DNA of 31,394 bases, taken from positions 1 to 31,394 of the forward strand of contig JAQGKC010000104.1 in NCBI GenBank assembly GCA_028290305.1, written 5' to 3'. This document shows, piece by piece, positions 24,254-31,394 of the stretch (position 1 is its first letter; each line of letters starts with the position of its first letter). The translations under genes were made by a program, and so were the position numbers. The notes beneath the pieces were generated by a model. The model did no database searches and was not told the DNA's origin. It saw only the letters and a list, made by a program, of their open reading frames with translations. The stretch comes from Bradyrhizobium sp. (GTDB taxonomy: Bacteria; Pseudomonadota; Alphaproteobacteria; Rhizobiales; Xanthobacteraceae).

Positions 24254-25413
24254 GAATGACTAACTCCGATTCGATTGCTGCGCTGCGGATTGCGAAGATG
24301 GGCGATAGCCTCCTGCCCTTCCTTGCGGATCAAGCCCTCGCTGGGCTCGACCACCACGCCGTTGCGCTTGCGGATGCGCCCGTCGATGCAGACCAGCACC
24401 ACATTTGCCGCGTTGATGTCACGAGCGGATACCAGCGCCCGCGCCGCTGCGGTGCGCCCGCGCGCCGAGATGTCGGGATCGACCAGAATGAAATCGGCAC
24501 GCTTGCCCGGCGACAGGGATCCGACCCACGGATCAAGCCTGAGCCGCAGCGCCGCGCCCATGGCGCAACCCGCGAGATCGGCCTCTTGCGATTCCAGCAC
24601 CAAACCGGACGCGACCGGTTCGCCCGCCGGACAAATTACTCCGTCGTTGTCCTCGGGAGGGAGCCTGATCTCAAGGCGATAGTCGCTATGTTCCGCCGAC
24701 CAACGTTCGATCAGCTCGGTCAGGACTTCGCGTTGCTTGTCGTCGGCGGACGACGGATAGCTGAAGCAGCCACGTAGACCGGAGTCGATCTGCGCCAGGA
24801 TCGCCGTCTCGGCGCGATCGGCGTCAATTCTGTGCGCGCAGTGATACACGCTGGTGACGCCTGACGACATCAGGTTGAGCATCGCCAGCCGCACGATGCG
24901 GTAAATATCTTCCGCATTGGCGCCCGCCACGTCGCAGCCACCCTCATTCGCCATCGCGTCTATGGCAGGATGGCGATGTTCGACGATGAGGCCCGGCAGA
25001 GCGACGAACCTGTTGCCGTCAATCTCAAGCATCGCCGAGGCTTGCAGCGCTTGGCCGATATTGACGATCTCGCCGTCACGGACATGGATATCGGCGCGCG
25101 GCAGCTCGCCGATATCCGCGTCCATCGTCAACGCTTGCACGTTACGGACGATGAACTCGCTTTGGGCGGGGTGAATAACTGGCGCACGAGAATAGGCCTT
25201 ACGCCGCTCATAAGCTGCCCGGCGCTGCAATGCGCTCGTGACATCAGGCACGATGTCCGTCAGCCCTTCAGCGAAGAAGCCGGAAGCTGAGAAGGAACTG
25301 GACGGATTGCAGCACAAGCAAAACATGGCGGCCTGTCTGGTCAGACGCAGCGATCGCGCGCGCTTCGCTTGCCGATACCCGGCAAGATCGCGCGTCGAGC
25401 ACCGCTCGCGCAT
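24247..25413 (-). pseudogene. Internally deleted TRZ/ATZ-type amidohydrolase
   Basis: The frame (388 codons) shows the two ends of a cytosine-deaminase/atrazine-hydrolase-type amidohydrolase. The start is FIVRNVQALTMDADIGELP then GLIVEHRHPAID (an HxH pair) and SGVTSVYHCAH. The end is GSLSPGKRADFILVDPD then VVLVCIDGRIRKRNG. The barrel middle, which should supply two more metal histidines and the catalytic aspartate, is missing between about residues 225 and 290, so an in-frame loss of well over 100 residues is likely. The first 85 codons do not resemble the family, and the true start is unclear. It still sits neatly in an operon, coupled to MBL gene 2. Probably inactive. Confidence 0.6.
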
Positions 25414-25447
25414 CTGGCATGCTCAACCATCTTACGCCCTGTTGCAA

Positions 25448-26404
25448 TCATGTCTGCATCAGATCGGGAACGAACAGCTCATCCAGCCGAAGCTGACGTT
25501 CCGTGATGCCCTGCTCGAACGCATAGCGGCTCAGCATTTCCAGCGCAGCGCGGTTGCGAGCAACGCCGTTAGCCCAGCGATCACAGGCGTTTTCCTGTTC
25601 CCTTGGGTTTTCCGATCCATTCCTCGCGCGCTCAAAAGCATCGTAGACTTTCGACGCCAGCGACGGCTCATCCCGTAAAAGCGTTTTGCGAACCCCGACA
25701 AGATGCATGATTGGAAATACCCCCGTGTCGGCGAAATATCTCTGCTCGGCCGCCGCCGAATCGGCGAACAGGCGCTTGATCGGTGCCGGAGCAGGACCGA
25801 AGCCACGTGGCGGATTGTAGTGCACGATCGCGTCGATCTCGCCGGCGACAAGCATAGCCGACAACGTCGCGCCGCGCGGCACAGCCCTTATATCCGTGTC
25901 TCCCAACACGTCAGGAATCGCAATGGTGTCGCGCTCGACGTCGTCGACATCACCGATGCGCCAAATGATGTTGCTCGCGGCAACGCCGTAAACGTCGGAT
26001 AACAGGCCGCGCACCACGAGCGCCGCCGTATTGAGATAATTGCGCACGCCGACCACGCGCCCGCTGAGATCCTCCGGGGTCTCCACGCCGCCGTCGGCAC
26101 GCACATAAATCGCGGAATGACGAAAGGCTCGCGATGGAAAAACCGGAATTCCGGCGTAGCCGCACGTTCCTCGCGCAACGTGCATCAAATATGTGCTGAA
26201 CGACAACTCGCTGATGTCAAACGCAAGGTCATTGAAAGCGCGCGCGAACATCGTTTCCGGTGGCAGGGTCTGCACATCGAGGCCATGACCTTCGATGCCG
26301 ATCCCTCTATCGATTAGCCGGCGCGTGCGATCGTAGTTTCCGCACGCCAGTATCAGGGTCATTGGCGGCAATCCGGTTCGTTTGACATCATAAGGAAACG
26401 TCAT
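25448..26404 (-). CDS. Pht5-like protein (4,5-dihydroxyphthalate decarboxylase / NMT1-like fold)
   Basis: A 318-residue protein without signal peptide. It opens MTLILACGNYDRTRRLIDRG, then DISELSFSTYLMHVARG, IPVFPSRAFRHSAIYVR and LSGRVVGVRNYLNTAALVVRG, the pattern of 4,5-dihydroxyphthalate decarboxylase homologues, which share a periplasmic-binding-protein fold. Homology begins at residue 15 (ATG at 26362); the longer start at 26404 is given, but neither has a clear ribosome site. First in a leftward operon with a degenerate amidohydrolase and MBL gene 2. It may decarboxylate an aromatic acid; many homologues are uncharacterised, so this is weak. Confidence 0.75.
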   Translation of the reverse strand: MTFPYDVKRTGLPPMTLILACGNYDRTRRLIDRGIGIEGHGLDVQTLPPETMFARAFNDLAFDISELSFSTYLMHVARGTCGYAGIPVFPSRAFRHSAIYVRADGGVETPEDLSGRVVGVRNYLNTAALVVRGLLSDVYGVAASNIIWRIGDVDDVERDTIAIPDVLGDTDIRAVPRGATLSAMLVAGEIDAIVHYNPPRGFGPAPAPIKRLFADSAAAEQRYFADTGVFPIMHLVGVRKTLLRDEPSLASKVYDAFERARNGSENPREQENACDRWANGVARNRAALEMLSRYAFEQGITERQLRLDELFVPDLMQT

Positions 26405-26501
26405 ACAATGTTTATTGCAACATAAAAAATCAAATATTTAGAAATTTCCAGTCGCCGATGTGAGCGTGACGCGCCCACTCGCCAGGAACGGAGTCGGTAA
26501 G
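26405..26501. promoter_or_regulatory. Divergent control region between Pht5-like gene and binding protein 3
   Basis: AT-rich spacer containing CATAAAAAATCAA (26421-26433). On the minus strand this reads TTGATTTTTTATG, close to the elements before YtcJ genes 1 and 2. The GGAG at 26490-26493 is the ribosome site of the rightward gene. No clear -35/-10 pair was recognised. Confidence 0.35.
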
Positions 26502-27707
26502 ATGCGTCATGGCCTGCCAATCGGATGTGTTCTTCTCTGCCTCTCGATGATCGGCGCTGCCGCGGCGCAGATGCCAGCCACTGTCAAGATCGGCGTACTC
26601 AGCGACTTCTCGGGCCCGTTTTCAGATCAGGCCGGCAAGGGCTCGCTGGTTGCCGCTCAGATGGCGGCGGAAGATTTCGCGAAGGAATCGAAAGGCCTCA
26701 AGGTCGAGATTCTGTCGGCGGATCATCAGAACAAGCCCGATGTCGGCGCCGCCATCGCGCGCCGCTGGGTCGATCAGGAGGGCGTCGACGCAGTGGTCGA
26801 TCTGCCGAATTCAGGCGTTGCACTCGCGGTCAACACCATCATGAAGGACAAGAACCGGACGATGCTCGCGTCGGGCTCGGCGACATCTGATCTGACCGGA
26901 AAGTTCTGCCAGCCGACAACAGTGCAATGGGCACTCGACACCTGGGCACTCGGCAACGCCATGGGCCGCGCCATCACCGAGCGCGGCGGCAAGTCCTGGT
27001 ACTTCGTCAGTTTCGATTACGCGCTCGGCAAGGCGCTTCAGCGCGACACGACGGAAGCGGTCGAGAAGCAGGGCGGCAAGATTTTGGGATCGGTGTCGCA
27101 TCCACTCGGCACCGCCGATTTCAGCTCCTACCTCCTGCAGGCGCAGGCATCCGGTGCCGATGTGATCGCGCTCGGCGACACCGGCGCCGACGCCATCAAC
27201 GCGATCAAGCAGATCGCCGAGTTCCAGATTCTGGGCAAGGACAAGAGACTGGCGGCCCTTTTCATGCAGATCGTGGACATCGATTCGCTTGGGCTCAAGG
27301 CCGCGCAGGGCCTGTTGCTCAGCGAGGCGTTCTATTGGGACCTTAACGACAGCACCCGCGCCTGGAGCAAGCGCTTCGCCGAGCGCATGGACGGACGCAT
27401 GCCGACCATCAATCACTCGGCCACTTATTCCGCGACCCTCGCCTATCTGCGTGCGGTGCAGGCAGCGCGGACCATCGAGGGCGACAAGGTGGTGGCGCAA
27501 ATGGAGAGCGCCGATATCGACGATCCGCTGTTCGGCAAGGTCAAGGTCCGCAAGGACGGACGCGCGATCCACTCCATGTTCGTATTCGAAGTAAAGACGC
27601 CGGAGGAATCCAAAGGCCGTTACGACTATTACAAGCTGGTGCGAACGATTTCGGCGGAGGACGCGTTCCGGCCGATCGCCCAGGGTGGCTGTCCGCTGAT
27701 CCGCTGA
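26502..27707 (+). CDS. Periplasmic ligand-binding protein of Liv-type ABC transporter (3)
   Basis: A 401-residue periplasmic receptor with a signal peptide (MRHGLPIGCVLLCLSMIGAAAAQ) and the opening VKIGVLSDFSGPFSDQAGKGS. Later come SATSDLTGKFCQPTTVQW, GTADFSSYLLQAQASGADVIALGD and a C-terminal FGKVKVRKDGRAIHSMFVFEV. The ATG at 26502 follows GGAG by eight bases; a GTG at 26460 would put an unlikely leader before the signal. It is paired with YtcJ gene 3 downstream and has no permease genes of its own, so it may share one of the two LivHMGF sets. Ligand unknown. Confidence 0.9.
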   Translation: MRHGLPIGCVLLCLSMIGAAAAQMPATVKIGVLSDFSGPFSDQAGKGSLVAAQMAAEDFAKESKGLKVEILSADHQNKPDVGAAIARRWVDQEGVDAVVDLPNSGVALAVNTIMKDKNRTMLASGSATSDLTGKFCQPTTVQWALDTWALGNAMGRAITERGGKSWYFVSFDYALGKALQRDTTEAVEKQGGKILGSVSHPLGTADFSSYLLQAQASGADVIALGDTGADAINAIKQIAEFQILGKDKRLAALFMQIVDIDSLGLKAAQGLLLSEAFYWDLNDSTRAWSKRFAERMDGRMPTINHSATYSATLAYLRAVQAARTIEGDKVVAQMESADIDDPLFGKVKVRKDGRAIHSMFVFEVKTPEESKGRYDYYKLVRTISAEDAFRPIAQGGCPLIR

Positions 27708-27759
27708 GCGCGGTTACGCCGGCTACCTTCTCCCACATATCGATCTACAAAACTTGTAA

Positions 27760-27785
27760 CGAGGGGCAGCGGCGCCCGCCCCTCG
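27760..27785 (+). promoter_or_regulatory. Stem-loop upstream of YtcJ gene 3
   Basis: CGAGGGGC (27760-27767) and GCCCCTCG (27778-27785) form a perfect eight-base stem with a ten-base loop, between binding-protein gene 3 and YtcJ gene 3. No T-run follows, so it may be an RNA-stability or attenuating stem, like the one after the set 2 binding-protein gene. Confidence 0.45.
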
Positions 27786-27812
27786 GCTCCGGCGCAAAAA
27801 AAGAGATTACAA

Positions 27813-29489
27813 ATGAACAAACATGCTCGGGAAACTGGTGGCTCAGGCAACGCCGCGATGCGATTCTCCGCCGACACGATTATCGTCAACGCTCACGTCA
27901 TCACGGTGGACGCCGCCTTTTCGTTTGCACAGGCCGTTGCCATCCGCGACGGCAAGTTCATTGCGGTCGGCGGCGAAGCCGACATGCAAAGCTGGAGCGG
28001 TCCCGAAACGGTCATGATCGATGCCGGCGGAAAGACCATTGTCCCCGGGCTGATCGACACCCATGCCCATGTGGAAGCGGCCGGCCTGCTCAAATATACC
28101 GTCTCGTTCGACGGTGTGACCTCGATTCCCGAAGTGCAGGAACGAGTGTCTGCGATGGCGGCCCGCACGCCGGCAGGCGAATGGATCCGCGGCCGGATGT
28201 GGCATCCACCATCGCAACTGGAGGAGAAGCGTTTCGTCTATCGCGCCGAGATCGACGAAGCGGCGCCCAATCATCCGGTGTGTCTGCCGGTCGGCCATTT
28301 TACATTGACGAACAGTCTTGCGCTGAAGCTCGCCGGCATCGATCGAAATACGCCCAATCCCGATGGCGGCGAAATTCACCATGACGCTGCCGGCGAGCCC
28401 AACGGGGTGCTCGAGGAAAACGCGGAAGACCTGGTCAAGAAGCTGCTGCCGGCCTGGCCGGAAACGGTTCGGATCAGCCAAATTCAAGAGGCCATGGCGT
28501 ATTTCAACAGCTTCGGAATCACGAGTGCGATCAGCGCGCGAGTGAATCCGTTCGATATGCGCGTGCATCAGATTATCGCACGCAACGGCATGGCGACACT
28601 GCGCATCAGCGCGATGTTCGCGCCGACTGGCGGTCTCAATCCGACAATGTCCGAAGACGAGTGGGAATCCTTCCTTGCGAAGATCGGCGTATTTTCGGAT
28701 TTTGGCGACGACTGGCTGAGCTATTCCGGCCTGAAGATGCAGGTCGATGGCGGCATGACGCTGCGAACCGCCGACATGCGCGAGAGCTATCCGGACCAGC
28801 CCGGCTACCACGGCACGGTGGTCGTCAGCCAGGAACGCCTCAATCGATTGGTGTCGATCGCCAATCGCTACGGCTGGCGCGTCGGCATCCATGCCGTCGG
28901 CGACGGCGCGATCGATAAGGTGCTCGACGCCTATGCGCTAGCCGACAACGAGCGTTCCATCCGTGATCGTCGCTTCATCGTCATTCACGGCAGCCTGATG
29001 CAGCCCGACCAGATGAAGCGCGCCAAGAGCCTTGGCGTGCGTGTCGATACGCAGAGCGCTTTCCTCTGGGACAAGGCCTCGACCATCGCACGCTTCCTCG
29101 GCAAGGAAACGGCGGACCGCGCCATCCCGGCGCGCGACATGATCGATCACATGGGACTGAATGCGGTGGCGCAGGGCACCGATTATCCAATCAACCCACT
29201 CAACCCATTCATCAACATGTACATCAGCATCACACGCAAGGACATCAGCAGCACGGTGTACGGTCCCGCGCAGGCCATCAGCCGCGAGGAAGCGCTGCGC
29301 CTCTATACGAGTTCGGCATCCTGGTATTCGTTCTCGGAGCATAAGACCGGCTCGATCGAGGTTGGCAAGCTGGCCGACCTTGCAATCCTCTCGGACGACC
29401 TCCTCACGATCGATGAAGAGAATATCAAGGACATCGTCGTGTTGAAGACAATGGTGGGCGGTCGCGTCGTTTACGAAAAGGTGCCATAA
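27813..29489 (+). CDS. YtcJ-type amidohydrolase (Amidohydro_3) 3
   Basis: A 558-residue amidohydrolase with H84-x-H86 in PGLIDTHAHVEAAGL. Unlike the two paralogues it keeps an intact VGIHAVGDGAIDKVLDAY motif, then VIHGSLMQ, AQGTDYPINPLNPF and the end GSIEVGKLADLAILSDDLLTIDEEN. The ATG at 27813 has AAGAGA upstream; an internal ATG at residue 16 is possible and closer to the conserved TIIVNAHVITVD strand. It follows binding-protein gene 3 with a hairpin in between. As the copy with all expected metal residues visible, it is the most confidently active of the three. Confidence 0.88.
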   Translation: MNKHARETGGSGNAAMRFSADTIIVNAHVITVDAAFSFAQAVAIRDGKFIAVGGEADMQSWSGPETVMIDAGGKTIVPGLIDTHAHVEAAGLLKYTVSFDGVTSIPEVQERVSAMAARTPAGEWIRGRMWHPPSQLEEKRFVYRAEIDEAAPNHPVCLPVGHFTLTNSLALKLAGIDRNTPNPDGGEIHHDAAGEPNGVLEENAEDLVKKLLPAWPETVRISQIQEAMAYFNSFGITSAISARVNPFDMRVHQIIARNGMATLRISAMFAPTGGLNPTMSEDEWESFLAKIGVFSDFGDDWLSYSGLKMQVDGGMTLRTADMRESYPDQPGYHGTVVVSQERLNRLVSIANRYGWRVGIHAVGDGAIDKVLDAYALADNERSIRDRRFIVIHGSLMQPDQMKRAKSLGVRVDTQSAFLWDKASTIARFLGKETADRAIPARDMIDHMGLNAVAQGTDYPINPLNPFINMYISITRKDISSTVYGPAQAISREEALRLYTSSASWYSFSEHKTGSIEVGKLADLAILSDDLLTIDEENIKDIVVLKTMVGGRVVYEKVP

Positions 29490-30094
29490 TCAACATATCA
29501 ATGCGCGACTCACCGTACGGCGTCTCATCAGGCTGTGGGAGGCACGACAACGCCGGTCGGTCCAGTCCATCAAGAGGAAGTTTGGACTAGGTCCAGCCAG
29601 CGGGAGCCAGCGAGATCTAACATCCACACCTCAACGACCGCTTTGCGCCGATACTGTTGAAAAAGTCGAAAATCCCGGAGCTCCGAAAATCTCGCGAACG
29701 TCGAATGTTGGTGATCTTAGCCGCTGCAATGCTCTGCAGAACCGATACGGGCATCGGTGGTCGCTTGTGCGTTAGTCGATGTGGTCCCCTCGTATCGCGG
29801 CGGACGACACGCACGAGCGGCCCTGGAAATTTTCGGTCATCAACCAAAAAGGACTTTTTCAACAAAATCCGCCATAAGCGGCCGTTCACCAGGGTCCCTA
29901 TTTTTACGGTCAGACAATAAAAGACAAAAGGCCTCGCGGGCATTACACCGCATGGCCTTTGCGAGTCTGTCCCCCTAGGCCCTCCAGAGATTCCGTCATG
30001 GGGCGCATAGTGTGCGGGTGGAAGTGCCTGTCTAGGTTGTGATGGAATTACCCACAGTTCAGACAAACGAACAGCCTCAACCAACCCGTCCGCT
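29490..30094. other. Non-coding stretch with palindromic element
   Basis: No supported gene. It contains a hairpin AGTCCA/TGGACT (29564-29588) shortly after YtcJ gene 3 and the MITE-like element at 29633-29886. A minus-strand open frame across 29617-30114 runs through both terminal repeats and looks like chance. Confidence 0.6.
29633..29886. mobile_element. MITE-like element with imperfect terminal inverted repeats
   Basis: The ends 29633-29667 and 29852-29886 are inverted copies matching at 28 of 35 positions. They include a perfect inner run of 13 (TGTTGAAAAAGTC / GACTTTTTCAACA) and identical outermost four bases (AACG / CGTT). The 184-base interior has no transposase. No target duplication was recognised. 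It could be a MITE or the relic of a deleted insertion sequence. Confidence 0.55.
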
Positions 30095-30391
30095 TCAAAC
30101 AGCGTCTTTAGCAATCTTCAGGGGTGACGCCTTGACCGACTTGCTGGCTGGCTTGGCCGCGAACTCCATACGTTCTTTCGTGAAAGGATTTACACCACTG
30201 CGGGCTTCAGTAGCAGGCTTGTTCACGACCGACATTTTGACGAAGCCAGGAATGACGAACTCGCCGGATTCATTCAGCTCCTTATAGCCTACTGTCGCCA
30301 TCTGCTCGATGACGGCCTTTACGTCTCCCTTGGAAACCTGCGTTCCTTCTGCAATTGCATCAATCAACTGATTCTTGGTCATCTTGGCCAT
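30095..30391 (-). CDS. HU-family DNA-binding protein
   Basis: A 98-residue histone-like protein: helical start MTKNQLIDAIAEGTQVSKGDVKAVIE, then the beta arm VIPGFVKMSVVNKPATEARSGVNPFTKERMEF and a Lys/Ala/Ser tail. The arm holds the family's DNA-contact motif (GVNPFT in place of the usual GRNPxT). The ATG at 30391 has AAAGGA seven bases upstream; an ATG three codons later is possible. It stands alone, as accessory HU copies in rhizobial genomes often do; it would bend and compact DNA. Confidence 0.9.
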   Translation of the reverse strand: MAKMTKNQLIDAIAEGTQVSKGDVKAVIEQMATVGYKELNESGEFVIPGFVKMSVVNKPATEARSGVNPFTKERMEFAAKPASKSVKASPLKIAKDAV

Positions 30392-30746
30392 GATGGATTC
30401 CTTTGTGGAGGCTCAGAACAGTTTTAAAGCGCATGAGCTACCGGGAGGTGCGTCACTCTGTTTAAAACGCGGCAAAGCCCCGCAGTTCGCTCTCGTTCAT
30501 ACCTGTGGTCATGAAGTCACCGGGCTTAAAACCTATCGAGGCCCAAAACGCAAGGAGCAGCTCGGCGTGTGTTCCCTACCTGCCTACTATGTGCCCGAAG
30601 CGGCCCGTTAAGCAGGGATGACTGACCTCGAAGGTCGCAATTTTCGCCTCGCTGGATGGATTGCAGAGCGACGCACCAAGGGAACTGGCTTCTCTCGGAC
30701 GGGTTTATTCTCGGGTATCAAGAAGCCACCAGACCGGAGGCAAGCC
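30392..30746. other. Intergenic region, no supported gene
   Basis: An open frame on the plus strand (30375-30611) overlaps the HU start antisense and has no ribosome site or known family. The stretch otherwise holds the HU promoter region and the CGGAGG ribosome site (30735-30740) of the next reading frame. Confidence 0.5.
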
Positions 30747-30953
30747 ATGGAGCATCTCCGCTATCCGAACGAAAGCACCGAGTATCGTGCCGCCAGAAAC
30801 GCACTTCTGAACGATGAGATCGCACTTCGTGCCCAGATAGAAACTGTTGCAGCCAAACGCCGCGCCCTCCCGCCAGGCGACCCCTTGTGGGGTCTGCTTG
30901 ATATGACACCCGAAGGGCGTGGCGACTTTTTTCCGAAGGTAAACTACGCCTAA
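30747..30953 (+). pseudogene. DUF899 (thioredoxin-like) gene reduced to its two ends
   Basis: The 68-codon frame begins MEHLRYPNESTEYRAARNALLNDEIAL and continues to ETVAAKRRALPPGD, the N-terminal helix of DUF899 proteins. It then passes directly into LWGLLDMTPEGRGDFFPKVNY, which matches the extreme C-terminus of the same family. The thioredoxin-like core in between, well over 100 residues, is absent without loss of frame. The start is fixed by CGGAGG six bases before the ATG. Probably a non-functional remnant, though it keeps good translation signals. Confidence 0.6.
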
Positions 30954-31108
30954 GCACAGGCAAGGTGGTCGGCAACCTGATAAAGTTCTCGCTCGCTCCG
31001 CGATATTTAATTCGCAAAAAGCCGATGAGCGTTGCGCTACTGACGAGTCCGCGCTTTTATCACTGACCACGGATTTCTTGGCACATCTCACCTAAAAGGA
31101 GCCTGAGC

Positions 31109-31394
31109 TTGAGCGTTGCCTTCACCAAGGAAGACAGTGCCGAAACTGCGTCGGAGACGCTGCTGCCCGACCGCCCGGTTTCACCTCATCCGAACTTTGT
31201 TACGGTAGCGGGATTAAAGGCTCTGGAATTTCGACTCGACCAAGCCCGCAAGGCGTACGAGACGGCGCAGAAGATCGAAGACGTGAATGAACGACGGCGG
31301 CAAGCGGCAACCCCCTTGCGTGATGTACGCTACTCGGTCAGCTCTCTCGCTTGCGCGTGTGCCGAAACAGGCGGCACAAGGATGACGCCGATCA
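31109..31394 (+). CDS. GreA/GreB-family protein, N-terminal part (runs off window)
   Basis: The frame starts at TTG 31109, with AAGGAG at 31096-31101 as ribosome site. It reads SVAFTKEDSAETASETLLPD, then RPVSPHPNFVTVAGLKALEF and KIEDVNERRRQAATPLRDVRY, the N-terminal coiled coil of a Bradyrhizobium-type GreA-like factor that would act in the secondary channel of RNA polymerase. After PLRDVRY the residues (SVSSLACACAETGG) no longer look like GreA although the frame stays open to the edge. A frameshift near 31331 is possible. Confidence 0.65.
   Translation, partial: MSVAFTKEDSAETASETLLPDRPVSPHPNFVTVAGLKALEFRLDQARKAYETAQKIEDVNERRRQAATPLRDVRYSVSSLACACAETGGTRMTPI

Noticed and set aside
27843..28892. 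Open frame of 349 codons on the minus strand
   Set aside because: Antisense to YtcJ gene 3, which has clear catalytic motifs; the antisense protein has no family likeness.
29617..30114. Minus-strand open frame of 165 codons
   Set aside because: It spans both ends of the palindromic element and intergenic DNA; its tail FFNSIGAKRSL is translation of the inverted repeat.
30375..30611. Plus-strand open frame of 78 codons before the DUF899 remnant
   Set aside because: Its start overlaps the HU gene start antisense, no ribosome site is present and the sequence matches no family I know.
31020..31062. GATGAG and TGACGAG sequences suggesting a hammerhead-like ribozyme
   Set aside because: The second conserved core strand (GAAA) and closing stems are not present in the right order.
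1..31394. CRISPR array, rRNA, complete tRNA, integrase or transposase gene
   Set aside because: No regular direct-repeat/spacer pattern, no rRNA-like sequence, no full cloverleaf and no recombinase motif were seen in the window.

Overview
The window is GC-rich alphaproteobacterial DNA. Codon use, the many branched-chain-amino-acid-type (Liv) ABC transporters and the HU/DUF899/GreA-like genes at the right edge suggest a Bradyrhizobium/Rhodopseudomonas-type organism. That assignment is inference; no rRNA or housekeeping marker is present.

Left edge (1-1638): the tail of an ABC-2-type permease and an HlyD/periplasmic adaptor overlap as an efflux operon. A gene-poor stretch follows, holding the 3' part of a tRNA-Arg(CCG), probably an old integration scar.

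Core (1639-29489): a large catabolic and uptake locus. (a) A leftward operon encodes a LigB/LigA extradiol dioxygenase and an ACMSD-type amidohydrolase (3876 to 1639). (b) A divergent rightward operon holds livHMGF, a creatininase-family amidohydrolase and an isochorismatase-like amidase (3989-8729). (c) A GntR/FCD regulator and a solute-binding protein follow (8848-10989). (d) A leftward YtcJ-type amidohydrolase and a metallo-beta-lactamase-fold (MBL) hydrolase come next (13712 to 11085). (e) A rightward trio (13969-16584) encodes 2-aminomuconate-semialdehyde dehydrogenase, 3-hydroxyanthranilate 3,4-dioxygenase-like and RidA-type 2-aminomuconate deaminase-like proteins, which are steps of the nba/amn aminophenol meta-cleavage pathway. 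(f) A leftward operon holds a second YtcJ protein, a second binding protein and a second livHMGF set (22938 to 16645). (g) A leftward operon holds a Pht5-like protein, an internally deleted amidohydrolase and a second MBL hydrolase (26404 to 23369). (h) A third binding protein and a third YtcJ protein read rightward (26502-29489).

The repeated association of Liv-type uptake, YtcJ amidohydrolases and MBL hydrolases around an aminophenol ring-cleavage trio suggests import of conjugated or cyclic aromatic amides or lactones. These would be opened hydrolytically to an o-aminophenol-type acid, cleaved, oxidised and deaminated. The substrate is not evident from sequence. The trio's usual downstream genes (oxalocrotonate decarboxylase, hydratase, aldolase) are absent from the window.

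Right edge (29490-31394): a small palindromic element of about 254 bp (MITE-like), an HU-family gene, a DUF899 gene reduced to its two ends, and the start of a GreA-like gene. This is typical accessory or remnant DNA.
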